The position numbers and the translations under genes are program-made. From Amylostereum areolatum (Eukaryota > Basidiomycota > Agaricomycetes > Russulales > Stereaceae), in NCBI GenBank assembly GCA_012932865.1, contig SAXG01000027.1, forward strand, positions 434,001 to 498,000: a stretch of 64,000 nucleotides of DNA. Reading direction: 5' to 3'. The notes under the pieces are model-generated. The model ran no database searches, had not been told where the DNA came from, and saw nothing but the letters and a program-made list of their open reading frames with translations. Shown here in pieces: positions 1 through 12,820 of this stretch. Position 1 is the stretch's first letter. Each line of letters opens with the position of its first letter.

Positions 1-3000
1 TAGCGCCTTCTCCGTAGACACTGTGCACCTGGAAGTAATACGTCAAGATCACTGCTTTGGGCAAGAGGACATGGAACTTGCGTCGATTCTGCCTTCCATG
101 AGATCGCAGAGCTTTCGCGATACGAAGAGGCCTAACCCAGATCCACCAAAGACATTATGCGAGTTCTATAACCGTTTTTAGCTGAGCACATCTGCACTGT
201 GAGGTAAAACGCGTACACTGCCCTGCTGGAACCTGACAATTATCTATTGAGAAAAGACTATCCATAGACAATGAGCAACGAACAACGCACCGTCTGAATA
301 ACAGAGCAAGATCTTCCGGCTGGAGCCCGGGTCCCGAGTCTTTCACCGATACATATATATAAACCGGGACCGATACCATAGGATCGATTCGTGGCTTAAC
401 TTCTAGTAGAGGCAGACACAGTCCATCTTCTAGAGGTACATTCCGTGAGACTTCAAGAGTAACAAGAATCTCGCGTCGAGTACTTGAAGTCTATCCAAAC
501 CATCACCATTGTGCCACCTGCCCGAAGTAAAGCAAAAATGGACCTACGTCTGTAAACTTGATACCGTTACTCAACAAGTTTGTCCTTGAAGGGGGTCAGT
601 AAGTTACGTCGGGAACTAGCGTAACAAGGAGATCCCCACAATATCTGTCCGAAGCGGGCCTTGTCGGTTCGCACACAGGAAACTCCTAGGCTTGATAACG
701 AATCTCCTATTGTTATGTCCAGCGTAATGCGTTTCCTGCGCATAGCCTTGAGTGTTACTTGGGCCGCGGATGACTGCAAGAAAACGGTCTCACATTTTGA
801 CCTCATTGCGGAATATGGACACAATCCTTCTCAGTTCGGGGACGAGCTCGAAATTGACAGGGCTGATAGACAGTATGTGCAGTTGTATCCGGGATAGCGA
901 AAGCACGTCGTTGGCGATTCGTTCTTGAGCTTGGCCGCACTGTGATCATGGTCAGTACGATGTACGTGAACGGACCTAGGATAACGAGGATTTGCCTGGT
1001 AAATCGAGTCCAGCCCTTCCAGGTCTTCCGCTAGAGATGATAAAAGTGACGGAGATGGCACAAAAGGCCTCTTGTCGTGATGGCTCTTTTCGAGATCTTC
1101 ATATAATGCCGCGATGTTGGCTCGGACAAGACTCGAGCAGTTCAAGATGGCGGACACGGGCTGACGCAGCTCGTGGGACGTGACGTCGATGAGAAGTTCT
1201 GTGAGAGGCGTGAGTTGTGCATTCTACAGGGCAAGAAACAGAGTACCTTGTCCCCTCCTTTGTTCATCAGCTTCCTGCCGACGCACTTCTGCCTCTTCCA
1301 TCTGTCGCCGTGCCGTGAGCTCGCGCTCTTCCGCATGCGCAACACGGGACTGCTCCAACTGACGCTGGTCGGAAACGTCGGTGATAGTACCTAGAACACC
1401 TATGCCTACTCGAAGTGTTTAGTACTTGAGCTCCGAGTACGTTACGCACGACTCACGACTACCAGACTCTGACAGAAGAGGCTCAAACTGGCCCTGGACA
1501 AAGCGGCCATTTTTGAACTCTAGAAGAAGGTCAGCTACAACACACCTATTCTCCGCATTGAAAAACAACGGACGGAATTCGAGGGATGCACTCTTCTGGG
1601 ATTGAACCGCTGTATTCCAAGACGACAAGACTCGACCCTTATCGTCGTCCTTCACGCTAAATACAGTATTTTGAGTATCGATTATAGACACGATCAGAAG
1701 CGGGGCGCACCTATCGGGCCTACATATGCGAGAAGAGGTGAGTACGGACTTTGAAGGCAAATGCAACTGCAACGAACCAAGAATCGATAGGTCCTTCCCG
1801 GTCCGCTCCGCTGATCTCCCACCATCGCTGGTTCACTATTGCGAACATAGGTTAACACGAAATCTTCAGCAATCAACACCCGTACCGTAGATGAGACTAA
1901 ATGACGGAGATATGTACTGAGTGATGCAATTCTCGGAAAAAGTGCGTTGAATACTTACTCTCCGGCCAAGTCGGCTCTGCAGGCAAGTCAAACGTGTTGA
2001 CAATATTGATGGGTTCAAAGATACATACCTGACGATTCCGACTGGCGACATATCCGCGAGTAGTTGTATTTCTCGGGCTCGCACGCTGACCATGGATCAA
2101 CTTAGTATGGACGAGTGACGAGTGTACGGAAACCGTTCTTACGAGAACAAAGCCTAGAGAACCAGGTCAAGAGACGGTGTTGACTAGTGCAGATTTGGTT
2201 CCACGTACCTCAAGTTCCACCCGACGTTTTCCAAGTTGCATTTGAAGATGAACACGAGCAATGAGCTCCTTGCCCTGAAAGCAAAGCCCGTCATTATATA
2301 AGGGTACCACGTCGAGGGAGAGTTTAAGTCACCGTGAAGGGTTTGCACATGTAGCTGAGAAATTTGGGTCAAGCAAGTAGCCAAGGGGATAAAAGAAGGT
2401 ACCAACTCGTCAGCGCCGGAAAGCTACAACAAAATATCAGGTCAGAATGGTCTATTATCAAGAAAACATACGAATCACGAAACACGCACCAGACCTTCCA
2501 CCCTCGCCTCCTCGGTCTCCTTCGCTGTGACGATGATGATCGGCAAAAGTCCTATATAGCGTTATCAGCGTCGTAGTCGGCCCAGTGCCTTCGACTTACT
2601 GGTCTCGGGTCGTTGTCGTAGTTGAGCAATGAGACCGAAGCCGTCAAGAACTGGAAACACGAGTCCTCGTCAGGAGAATCCCACAGTCCCACAGATACAA
2701 ACACACCAGGCATCATCACGTCGCTGATAATAAGGTTCGGCTTGGCGTCCGCTATCATGTTTAAAGCATCCTGACCGTTAATCGCCTCCACGACTTGACA
2801 GTATGGGTAGAACCTAGAGAGCATCAGCTACCACGGGTAGAAATATTGAACGATAACACATACAAGGATTTCATGTACTGCGTAGGGTACACAGTCAGTA
2901 AGATACATCCCCTGAAGTGAGACGACCAAACTTGCATGCCGCATGTCCGCATTGTCGTCCACTGGCCTCTCCCATCAGCCTCAGCTTTCCCCACCCGTTG

Positions 3001-6000
3001 GAAATACTCGCACCTAACATTATGACATCGGTCTTCGAAAAAAACAGCGTTGAAGAATCAAACTTCGATCCCTCGCTGCTTGAACCTGACTCGCTCGACT
3101 CGCTGGGAGTCCCCGCGTCAGAATTGAACCAATGCGTCGCCTCGTCAATCACACCGAGCCCGTACAGCCACCGCTGAGGTGGACCAAGAGGGGTCGGATC
3201 GATGTGAGCGTTAGGTATGTGGTCCTTTCCCAACGGAAGAGTGACAGTAAAACAGCTTCCGTGGTCCTCAGCTTCTTCGGCCGTAGCGGAAGTCACGGTC
3301 AACTTCCCACCGTGCAAATTGACTAGTTCCTGCAAGGGACGTCAGAATCATGTTTGACTGGAAAGGAAATAGACTAGCTTTGGTGAGTGCAAGGCCGATT
3401 CCGGTCCCCTCATAACTTCGACTGACACACTTGTTATGGTCAGCACAACTGAGCTTGATTGGTGTTGTAAAAACATACCTCCACCCGGTGGAAACGTTCG
3501 AAGATCTTGTCGACATCTGCTTATACTGAGCAGATGTAGCAAGGTGCCATAGCATTCATGTTCGTACCTGTTTGAGGGATCCCAACTCCAGTATCTTTGA
3601 CATCGAATCTCATGGAGCCATCCACGATGTGAAGCGACACGGCAATAGTGCCTTGAAGCGTATCTGGGCGGGTGTCAGTAGGTACTGACGTCCAAATGAG
3701 GTATGAGGGCCACGAACATTTGAAAGCATTTCCAATCAAGTTGAACACGATTTTCTCCCAGAAGCTGGGCAGAGAGGTAAACTCATTGAACGATTTACAC
3801 TGGAAAGGCTCACTCAGGGTCGACATAGACAATTGTCTTGTCTGCAGCGGCACAATCGACAATATACTGTTGATTGCATCCGTGAGAAGACGTGAGAAAA
3901 TAGGGTATCTGTGGACTAACCTCGATGTTGCCCTTCTCGATGACGCTATGAAACCCCGTCAAAATTGAGATCGTAGAAATGAACACAAAATTCACCTCCT
4001 GAACAAGGAAGCTAAGTCCGCCGTGAACACGCCCAGGTGTAATGGGCGAAAACGACCTGTACGGTCTAAGAACGGGATGATGAAGGGGGGGAACGGGGAG
4101 TGCACCTTCCAGCTTGTTCGCCGCCAGCTTGCTGAAGTCCATCAATGAATCTACCAGTCGGCGCAAGCGCACAACATTGCGTGAAGCCATCTGGAGCTTA
4201 TCTACAATCCGCGGGTCTTTCACGGAGGACAAGCAGTCCTGAAGTGGGCCTTGAATCAGTGTCAAGGGTGTGCCTACGTGTCAGGTATCCGACATTAGCA
4301 TCGCCGCGGGGCCATCGATAGAAACGTACGAAATTCATGAGAGGCGTTGCTGAAGAATGCCGTCTTTGCGTCGTCGAGCTGCGCTAATTGCCTGAAAGAT
4401 ACATCAGCAACACGATTTTGAAATAACGCCAGACGCACTCACACCACCCGCATGGCATCTGCCTCGCGTCCTTGAACGGCGGTCAATAGCGCGCAGAGCG
4501 AGACACGAAGGATATCTATCCATCCTCTGTAATCCTCATCATACGGCCTTCGGCTATTCAGACCCAGAACCAGAATTCCGCCAGGAATGTCGGAATCGTC
4601 TACCGTGATGGGGATAAGAACTGCCTCGCGTGCATGTTCCTTCCAACCTCGCAGCTCAAACCCGTCCACGACGTAACTAGGCAAGTGTTCGACATGCATA
4701 TCCTTGCGCGCCGAGAAGGCCTCTTCGAAAGGCCAAAAGGGTGATGTGATTTCCAGCGGCTCAGTGGAGTGAAGTAGGGTCGTAAGTGTGTCTGAAGATG
4801 TGGTTCCTCCGTCTTGGGTCGTCATCGTGGCCTCAGAGTCTGAGCCACGATGCTCAAAGCCCGGTGGAATATCATCTGCCATAGGAAGCGGAGATAGATT
4901 TACAGGAGAAGGTGTCCGTGCCGCACGGTGTACTGGAGAAGGTCGGAGGGTGTGGGCATTGAGGAAGATCTGATGTAGCTTGGGCATGGAAGGATGACCG
5001 TCCGGGATGCCAACTTGTCCGCGAAGGGTGAGCTGGACCTTGACGGGAGGGTCATTGTCAGACCCGCGCACATACGACGTCCGGGGTTGACTGTCTTCCC
5101 CGGAATGACTCGGAACTATGATGACGGGAAATTTAGCCCCAAGCCCGCGTGAAGGCTCACAACACCAACCTTCGAGCACAGAAGCAGAATAGATGGCAAC
5201 AAACGGTGCACTGAAATGAACTCGGCGTCAGCTGACGAGCAAAGCAGCAGTATACTCACTCTAGTTCATGAGACTGAAATACATCCATAAGGGAGGTAGT
5301 GAATTCGGCTTGTGTCCTCGCCAGCCCTGAGATGTTAAGTTTGTTTAGGACAGTAGTGTCTCAGCAATACTTCGCGGACTCGCCTGCTTTGGTGCTAATG
5401 TCGCGTATGATCGCAAGGCGACGTTCTGTTACGACCTTTTGGGTATTATCTAGCGATTCGAGTACGTCGTATTTGTAATGAGCGGGTCGAAGGAGTGGAA
5501 ACGATAAATGGCATACCAAACGTCCCGTTCAGATAACCGCCCACCGTCCCATCTGGCATAGTGACCGGAACCTGTATACTGTAAACCTCTAGACGCGAAG
5601 GGGAGAGATCGATTACTCACAAAATTCCAATTGTGATATGTCTCTTCTGGTAAGTTAGCATCTGTCAATCGATTGAAGAGAAGGAGATCTTGCGTGCCCC
5701 AAAATCATCAGTTCACATCTACCGCGCTTACGAACGAGATCATCAAGTAGTGACGCGTGACGCACCTTCCTTGCGATAGATTGGCTCTCCAGCCATAACG
5801 CGCTTGAGAAACAGGACCGATCATTTCCCACAGCTCCGCCCAGGCTTTACTTCCCGCTTTACCGAAAATGGCCGGATGTTTTGACCCTGCAATCTCTGCA
5901 TACGCGTCGTTGTAAACGAGGACCAGATCTGGACCCCACCATGTAGATATCTGGATATACTAGATCAGCTCGCGAACATGTCGCATAGGCGACAGCAAGA

Positions 6001-6706
6001 CACGCACTGGGAAGGGGTTGGAGAGCGTGTAGCTGACGCAGGCTCGTAGTGTGTCTGACCATGTTTCCCGTGGACCCAACGGCGTCAAAGCCCAATCGTA
6101 TGACTCGAAGAGGTCGCGGGTGCTGGTGATAACCGGCAAGGGTGTCAACTCAAAGGGCAAATTGGACGGGAAGGGCTGGATACGCCGGGTGGTACGCGTC
6201 GAAAAATTGGGGATTTTCGTTGGTCGTCCGGGATGCTCTGAGAAGGATGTGGAAGAGGGAGAGGTGCCATGCAGTGGCAATTCGGTACGAGGAATTGACG
6301 TGCAGACGACGAAATCGCCCTGCAGTGTCTGCGTGAGCTCCAGCTGTACCGATGGACTCTCCTCCGGTAGCCACGAGATGGTGAGATCCACGATAAGCGT
6401 TTCAGTGGTGGAAGACGTTGAGCCGTTCGTGCTCATGAACGCCCAGTCGGTGAACCTGCGCGCTTGCTGAGCGGTTGAGAGGGAGTCCGTGAATGCAGCA
6501 TCGAGCTCTGCCGTGGAGGCGTTGGGACCAAGGAGCATTGAACGACAAGCAGGGTTGGCAAAAACGGGATTGAGAGAGGGGCCGCCATGGGTAGTTAGAT
6601 TTGTGAGCGAGAGGACGAAAGCGGGATGTGGGTAGGCGGAAAGGAAGGATAAGTATGGCAAGGCGGTGAGCGTCGCGGTGAGAGAGCCTGGGACGACTGC
6701 AGCCAT
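1..6706 (-). CDS. Dual-module hybrid sensor histidine kinase (3' end beyond window)
   Basis: Phosphorelay sensor, probably cytosolic since no membrane segment is seen. From the start at 6706 it has a PAS-like segment, a second PAS-type segment (about 6150-5860; contains WALTPLGPRETW), and a GAF-like segment (about 5180-4440). Next come HisKA 1 with SNASHEFRTPLTL (about 4365-4255, its intron splitting the R codon) and HATPase 1 with FNLIGNAFK, DTGVGIP and GTGIGLAL (3760-3400). A receiver follows with LIISDVMMPG (about 2730) and PIIIVTAKETEEARVEGLVR (about 2500). After it lie another PAS (2090-1450), a coiled linker, HisKA 2 with SHELRQPVSAILN (about 1180-1140), and HATPase 2 with NLLSNGIKFT, KDSGPGL and GSGLGLFVSRKL (about 590-85). 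Both histidines and the receiver aspartate are present. The reading frame continues past position 1 after an unresolved intron; a second receiver may lie outside. Many short introns. The family call is firm, exact exons less so. Confidence 0.9.
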
Positions 6707-7096
6707 AGAGTCGCCGCCTGAGAGGACCGTTTGCTCCCAACTGGATCGTTGATGGGCGGAAGAGAAACACGGAGGGGCTGTTAGTAACTTATCAGAGGTT
6801 TGCCGTATACTTCATGCTAAGGGGCGTAAATAATGGCTTCTTTTGGTACTACTTATGTACTTTCATTTCATTTTCTCCAGCGATCTTGATTCCGCTCCGG
6901 CCTTCCTGAGGCTTCCTCAGTCAGTTCCTGGAAACCTTCCGCCAATTCCATCGCGCGACCCAAGTTCTACACCAAAGACTACCTGCTAGGCTGGTCCGGA
7001 GTCAATCAGATATCCATACGACAGCAATGCGAGAGCTATATTTACGATAAGTACAAGAAACCACGGACAAAGTCGACAAATCAAGCATGAAGCCTA
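6707..7096. other. Intergenic, promoter side of the histidine kinase
   Basis: About 390 bp between the kinase start and the MSH3 stop. I see no gene, repeat or RNA here. Confidence 0.6.
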
Positions 7097-10000
7097 CTAA
7101 GATCGACTCTCGACCGAGGCCAAAAGCCCCGCAACTCCCTCCGAGAGACGACGTCCGGGCGTATCATCCAAGCGGAGCATCAGCTCCGTGATCGCCTTGT
7201 GCGCACTGTCCGAACAGTCAATGCATGTTCCAAAAACAGGCTACGCCCCAAAGCTTCTCACCGATTTCGTCCGACGTCGGTTTTCGACCTCCACGCGCAG
7301 TTTGACCGCGCGATCTGCCGCCTTCTCCAGTACATCCTCTGAGATTCCCCCGAGTCGCGCACACTCGATCCCATACGACTCGGTCGCGAGGCCTGTAGTC
7401 AGTCGGTAGAGGAACGTGATCTCTCTGACCCCGTTGATCCTCGTATCCTCGGTGAAACCCATGTGAACGTTCTCTACTTCACTTGGGAAACGTCGTTCGA
7501 GCTCGGTCGCGACGAGGGGGTAATGTGTTATGAACAGAGTCTTGCATTTTTTCACCTCGACTAGATGTTGCAAGACTGATTGGGCGATTGCCATCTATGG
7601 GGGAGGTCAGGTGGTTCGACGTTAAGAGAGTTTGAAGCTATCGCGCACGCCGTCGAAGGTGGACGTTCCGCGTCCGAGTTCGTCTAGAACAACCAGACTT
7701 CGCTCACTGGCCTGGTGTAGAATGTCACTAGTCTCGGACATTTCCACCATAAACGTCGAGCGCCCTCTCGCAAGTTCATCAGAGGCTGGCAAAACGACGA
7801 CAATTAGCCATTATGAACAATCAAAGCCACACGGTAGCCCTAAGTTACCTCCCATCCGCGTGAGCACGCTATCGAGCATGCTCATCTTGACAGCTTTGGC
7901 GGGAACATACGACCCAATTTGTGCCATGATCCCGATGAGCGCCACCATCCGAACTGCAGAGCTCTTCCCGCCCATGTTGGGGCCTGTGATGAATCTTGCT
8001 TCTCGTTCGCTTTCCTCCCATGGTCACCGAGTTTGGGACGAATGGGTCCGCCCGCAAAGCTTCTACCATCGGATGGCGTCCTTCCACGATCTCCAAGACG
8101 TCTTCGTCCATGGTGAACTCGGGCTTCACATACCCATTGCTGACCGCAACGAGCGACAAACTGAGAAGACAGTCCGCGACGGCAAGCTTGTTCACCGCAT
8201 CGCGGAGGACGGCATAATGCTTCCGAACAATCTCGTCCAGGAAGGAGAGGAACGCCTTATCAGCTTCAGCGGTACGCATTTCCCTAAAACGTTCGCGCTC
8301 TTCCACCTTTGCCTTCACGATTGGGGTATGGTAACGGCGAAACTTTTTCGTCCTATCAAACCACGGCCTTCAGTGGGCCCTCGTGATGAAAATACAAGAC
8401 GTATACTTACGCTGTTACAAGGATCCAGTTCTGCGGTATGCGAGTCTGGTCATCCGTTCGTGGATATTCGATCTGATTCTGTGTGGGCCGTTAGCGGAGG
8501 TGTTCTTCAAGATAAGTGTTTGTGCTTGCCTCCATGTCGGCGACGGTAACATATTGGAGTGAAGGTTTCTTGAGGATCTTTCGAACTAGAGGTACGCGCG
8601 TGAATATATGTCCGCGAGCAATAATTGGGTGTGATTCACTTGACTTCAGCTCCTCTTGAAGGTCAATATCGACCGCTTGAACACCCATGTCCGCATCGGA
8701 AATGTTAGGATAACGTTCGGGATCGAGCCACATCTCAGCCTTCGCTCCCTGCGCCGCCTTCTTTAGCGACACGGTATCCAGCATGAACTTCACAGGCTCT
8801 CGGAGTTGATGAAGGACCGCAATGATGCTGCACAAGAGTGGGGACTTAAGACCGACATCTGCAGGTGTCTCCACGCCGGGAAAGGCAGAAGCAGCTTTGT
8901 TGAAGGCAGTGATTAGAATGGCTAACTCCGCGGGTGTACACTGAGTTACTTATAAGCATAAGCAGTCAAGGCGAATAACAACGAGTTGTGAATACCTTGC
9001 CGTATTGCATTCTACAGAGGCCCTTTGCGAGATCTGGCAGACCTCTTAGTACGCTCCGAAGCTGGACCAGCTTCATCGAGGAGCTCGATACGACTTCCTC
9101 GATAGCATCGGTGCGTTCTCGAAGGAGCCTGGACATCGTAAGTGAAAGCGGGATGCAATCAAAGGGAGTAAGAAGGTAGCTTACTCGATATCTACCAATG
9201 GCCTACCCACCCAACTATGTAGTAGCCGCGATCCAAACTTCGTGAACGTCTTGTCCAAGATCCATATCAAAGAACCGTTTCTGGTGAAATCCGTATCGTT
9301 TTGATATATCTCTCTATGGATACGATGCGTATTAGAAGGCGGTCAGCATAGCAAATTATTCAAAACACGCACAGGTTGGTGACTGTATTTCCGTTGAGGA
9401 GCATGTGAGCCTGTGTGGTAAACTTGGCGAAGAACTTTGTTCCTAGGAGAACATCCGCGAGATTGAAGTTCGCAAGGTATTTTATGCATTGGGCCATCGC
9501 GATCACGACTTGTTTGGGAAAATCGGTAACGGCAGCCATAAGCTTCCCTACAGATATAGTCGGCCAACAAGCACTAAAAAAAATTCTCCGAGATGTTTTC
9601 ACGTACCTGAGGTAAAATTCTCAGATGCATGCGGAGACGAGGTCTTGCGCGTGTAAAAGTCGGAAACGCATTCAAAGGCCTCGCTGTACGACATGGCGTC
9701 GTCATACCTTTCGAGCGCAATCGTATGGTTGCCTGTAGCGTGACTTGGAGCCCCTGGTGAGACAGCCATGAAGACGTCAAATAACTTTCATACCGGACAA
9801 AGTGTTTGAGCAAACGCTCAGTGGGTTTCGTGTGAGACGTCTTTGACAGAAGCAATTCAGCGGGTTTGGTGTGCACCATCCTAGTCTAAAGAAGTTGGAA
9901 CGATGCTCTGAGGAATGTGAAATGGACGTACTTCCAGCTCGGTCCTCATATGGCCGTCTAAATATTTCTTGAGTACTTGGCTGTTTAGTAAGGACAAACC

Positions 10001-11354
10001 CTTTCGTACCTTCAAATTCATCCCAGACGACATCGCCAGTGCTAGGACAAATGACAACCATGCCAAAGGCAACCTTCTCATCCATACCCATCCCTCCGCG
10101 AAGAACTTCTACCAAACACATGAGTAGCGGCGCTTCCATCTCGTTGAAGTCGTCCGCTGAGTCAAGTTCATCTACAAACCTAAGAGTCGTAAGTTACGAG
10201 CCCGGGCCCTCTTGTTGTAATGAACAGAAGCTCACGTAGCCGCGGTGTACATTTGTTCAAGGTTCCGGTCAAACGGGTCGTTGCGGTTGTCGCTAACCTT
10301 CTTTAGTGCGGCCGTCTCGGTTTGTCGCACAACGCCAACTTTGTAACCTTGTGATAGAAGTCTGGAGGATGATCAAATGGCGATGATGAGCATAGATGCT
10401 ACCCGTACGTCGTTGCCCAACGCACTTCTTCAGGTGAATGGGGCCTCTATGCACCGGTATAGACGCAGTGATCAAGTTGCGTTTTGGATAGGCAATAATA
10501 CCTAGCTCCCTGGATGCAGCCTTGTGCAGTCGGATCAGAATACAATGGCGGCGAGTATGAACGGCCAACCTGTGCATCGCCGTCGACAAATATGAACTTG
10601 TGTCCGACTTCAATCATGAGAAGGGCTTCAGCATATTTTGTCTTAAGTTTTCGGATCTAACTCATCGCATGAGAGAGAGCTGTATGGGAAGTGAAGACGA
10701 GCGTACTTGTTGCTCCAACGCTGTGAACGGCATACCACCAGGGCCGCGTTCCTCTACCTTCTTCGCTTTCTTCTGCTTGGCTTGGGCAGTCTTTTTACCT
10801 TTCCCCTTCTTGCCTTTTCCTTGAAACGAGAACATGTCCTGTAGCTGCTTGAACTTGTCGTCCGACTCGTTCCCACTCCCTGTCCCTGACTGCTCACTCT
10901 CTCGATCCTCCCCTATTTCCTCGTCATCTTGCGGCACAGTGTCTGCAGGGACATGCTCTCTCCTATGAAAGGAGCTATTGTCCGTAATTAAAGTTTTTGC
11001 TAGATACTCCCTCCGCCTCTTTCGAGATAGTTCCTCCGCCTCTGTACGCTGTGGTTGGGTAGCAAGCGCGTTATCTTGCGGTATGTACCGCCACTGAGAA
11101 GCATTGCCACTGGATGTCGGTTGTTGTACAGGCGGGGCCGGCGTAGATCGCGGCGATGAAGACCCGGGAAGAAAAAGTTGCTCGTTTATGCGCGTTTTCT
11201 GCTTCTTCGAAGGCGGACCGCCGTCGTCGTCTGACACAGTAAGGTCGATGGGTGTGCCCGTTCGTTTGGCAGGGCGGGTCGGGGGGTGAGAGAAATAAGA
11301 AGAAATCATAGGTTGGCGCTTCGGCGCAAATTTCCTCGGTTGCAGCGAAGACAT
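7097..11354 (-). CDS. MSH3: DNA mismatch repair protein MSH3
   Basis: Partner of MSH2 in MutS-beta, which recognises insertion/deletion loops in nuclear DNA. The N-terminus carries a PCNA-interacting box, QPMISSYF, about residue 14, then a basic, Ser-rich linker. The mispair-binding domain begins at [13 protein letters not shown] and continues through [14 protein letters not shown] (about 10250). The connector has [18 protein letters not shown] (about 10050). The ATPase has Walker [10 protein letters not shown] (about 7970), [20 protein letters not shown], Walker [19 protein letters not shown] (about 7680) and the switch histidine in ITHYP. The helix-turn-helix end contains [14 protein letters not shown]3 rather than MSH4/5/6 is preferred because of the PIP box and PFTALEQQ leader. 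The start at 11354 is chosen because the PIP box follows at once. An in-frame TAG at 7241-7243 is followed in the same frame by a plausible 40-codon tail ending at 7097, so a small last intron is likely. Confidence 0.88.
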
Positions 11355-11529
11355 TATGAGGAAGCAGAAGATAGCCTGGGTGGATACACGTCGTCGTTGC
11401 GGAGGACCTCGAGCGCGTTTATTTACGCGTTCCTCGGCGTCGGCGCGTGAGAACAGCACGTGCTGTCCACGTGCTATAAGACGCGTTGCTCCTGCGATTC
11501 CGAGCCGAGACGCGTTTTCGCGTTGGCAA
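11355..11529. promoter_or_regulatory. Divergent MSH3/ATP12 promoter with three ACGCGT boxes and two CACGTG boxes
   Basis: The 175 bp between the two start codons hold ACGCGT at 11425-11430, 11481-11486 and 11510-11515. They also hold CACGTG at 11457-11462 and 11468-11473. In yeasts ACGCGT is the MluI cell-cycle box bound by MBF, which drives G1/S expression of replication and repair genes. A role for MSH3 here is inferred from that. Confidence 0.6.
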
Positions 11530-12657
11530 ATGTTTGCGACTCGCCTTCTTCGTTCGCTCCGAGTTTCGCCATGCTACAGGACAACTCCACTCACCCTTAG
11601 GGTCCCGTACACGCGCGGATACGCTCACACACCAGAAGTTCCCCCGGTCACGGCTACGAATCGTGCGTTTTCACAGTTTGTCATACTTCTTGGACGCTCA
11701 TACCAGCCACTGCAGGTGCCGAAGCGACCCTAAAACGCTTCTGGAAAACTGTTGCCGTGGAGAAATATGGCGCAGATGGTCGATATGTGGTCACGCTCGA
11801 TAGAAGGCCTCTCAAAACGCCATCGGGAAATAAAGTCCTCCTGCCGGATAATAAGAGACTCGTCGCGACTCTCATAGCATCGGAGTGGGATAACCAAGAG
11901 GTGTTGCTGAAACCCCACGCTCTTCCTATGGTGCCTTTTCTTTTTCAAGGCAGGATTCTGGTCTTAACCGTGATCGCAGACTTCTATAACGGCGCGAGCT
12001 ATCGACGCAATGGACGATGAGGCCACTCGCGCAGAGGTTCGTGACGCACTTCTGAAGTACTTTGACACTGACACCATCTGGTACGACCCTTCTCTCAATG
12101 ATGTTTATCCGTTGCTCATACCAGAAAATCCAGTTTCTATTCCGAGCGACCAGAGCATCTTACTCAGCTGCAGAAGGACCATTGGGACCCCCTTATTGAC
12201 TGGGCGCGCTCACACTTCGACATCGAAGTGTACACAACAAACACAATCATGTTCAGTCCTCAGCCTGACGCGACGAAAGAGGTCCTTGACAAAGTAATGC
12301 AAGGATTTGACCGATGGCAGATGGCTGGTGCGCCCCTCGAATCTCCCAGGAACCAGACCTCGATGCTAATATTGACATGTATAGCGATGGAACGGGCCAC
12401 CTACACAACAAAATCTTTCCTCATCGCGCTTGCGCTCGTTTTCAAGCAGGTGACCGCAGAGCAGGCTGCTTTGGCATCGCAGGTGGAAGTGTCTAGTCAA
12501 ATCAAAACTTGGGGCGAGGTAGAGGATTGTGAGTGAAACGGTGTTCCTTCTCTTAGATGTACTCTTGACGTTGCGCTTGCTCCCAGCTCATGACGTAGAT
12601 CACCATGATGTGCGTCGCCATCTAGGTAGCGCGGCTTGCATCCTTTCTACACTCTAG
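11530..12657 (+). CDS. ATP12: Mitochondrial F1-ATPase assembly chaperone ATP12
   Basis: Mitochondrial matrix chaperone that binds the F1 alpha subunit before assembly. It starts MFATRLLRSLRVSP, a basic, hydroxyl-rich transit peptide. After the first intron come LKRFWKTVAVEKYG and VTLDRRPLKTPSGNKVLLP (about 11800), the ATP12-family hallmark, then IASEWDNQ and KPHALPM. A 55-nt intron separates this from TSITARAIDAMDDE. Later exons give LLKYFDTDTI, HWDPLIDWARSHFDI (about 12180), TTNTIMFSPQP and ATYTTKSFLIALALVFKQV. The C-terminus is rich in charged residues and ends at a TAG at 12655-12657. Several short introns, including one near 12340-12390 and one near 12530-12590. Divergent from MSH3. Length and motif order fit the family. 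Confidence 0.87.
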
Positions 12658-12820
12658 CCTACGACATGACATCCGTCATCGCGTCATAACCTCGTGTCTA
12701 ATCCATGGATATACATGTGTCTAGAAACTCGTAGGAGTGTCCGTAAGAGGCGGTTATCAGAGATAACGACGCTTGTGACTTGACAGACTGTCTCTTCGTT
12801 GACGGCTCGAAAGCCCACCA

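Noticed and set aside
7632..8549. 305-codon forward open frame
   Set aside because: Antisense to the MSH3 ATPase domain, which has clear Walker motifs on the reverse strand.
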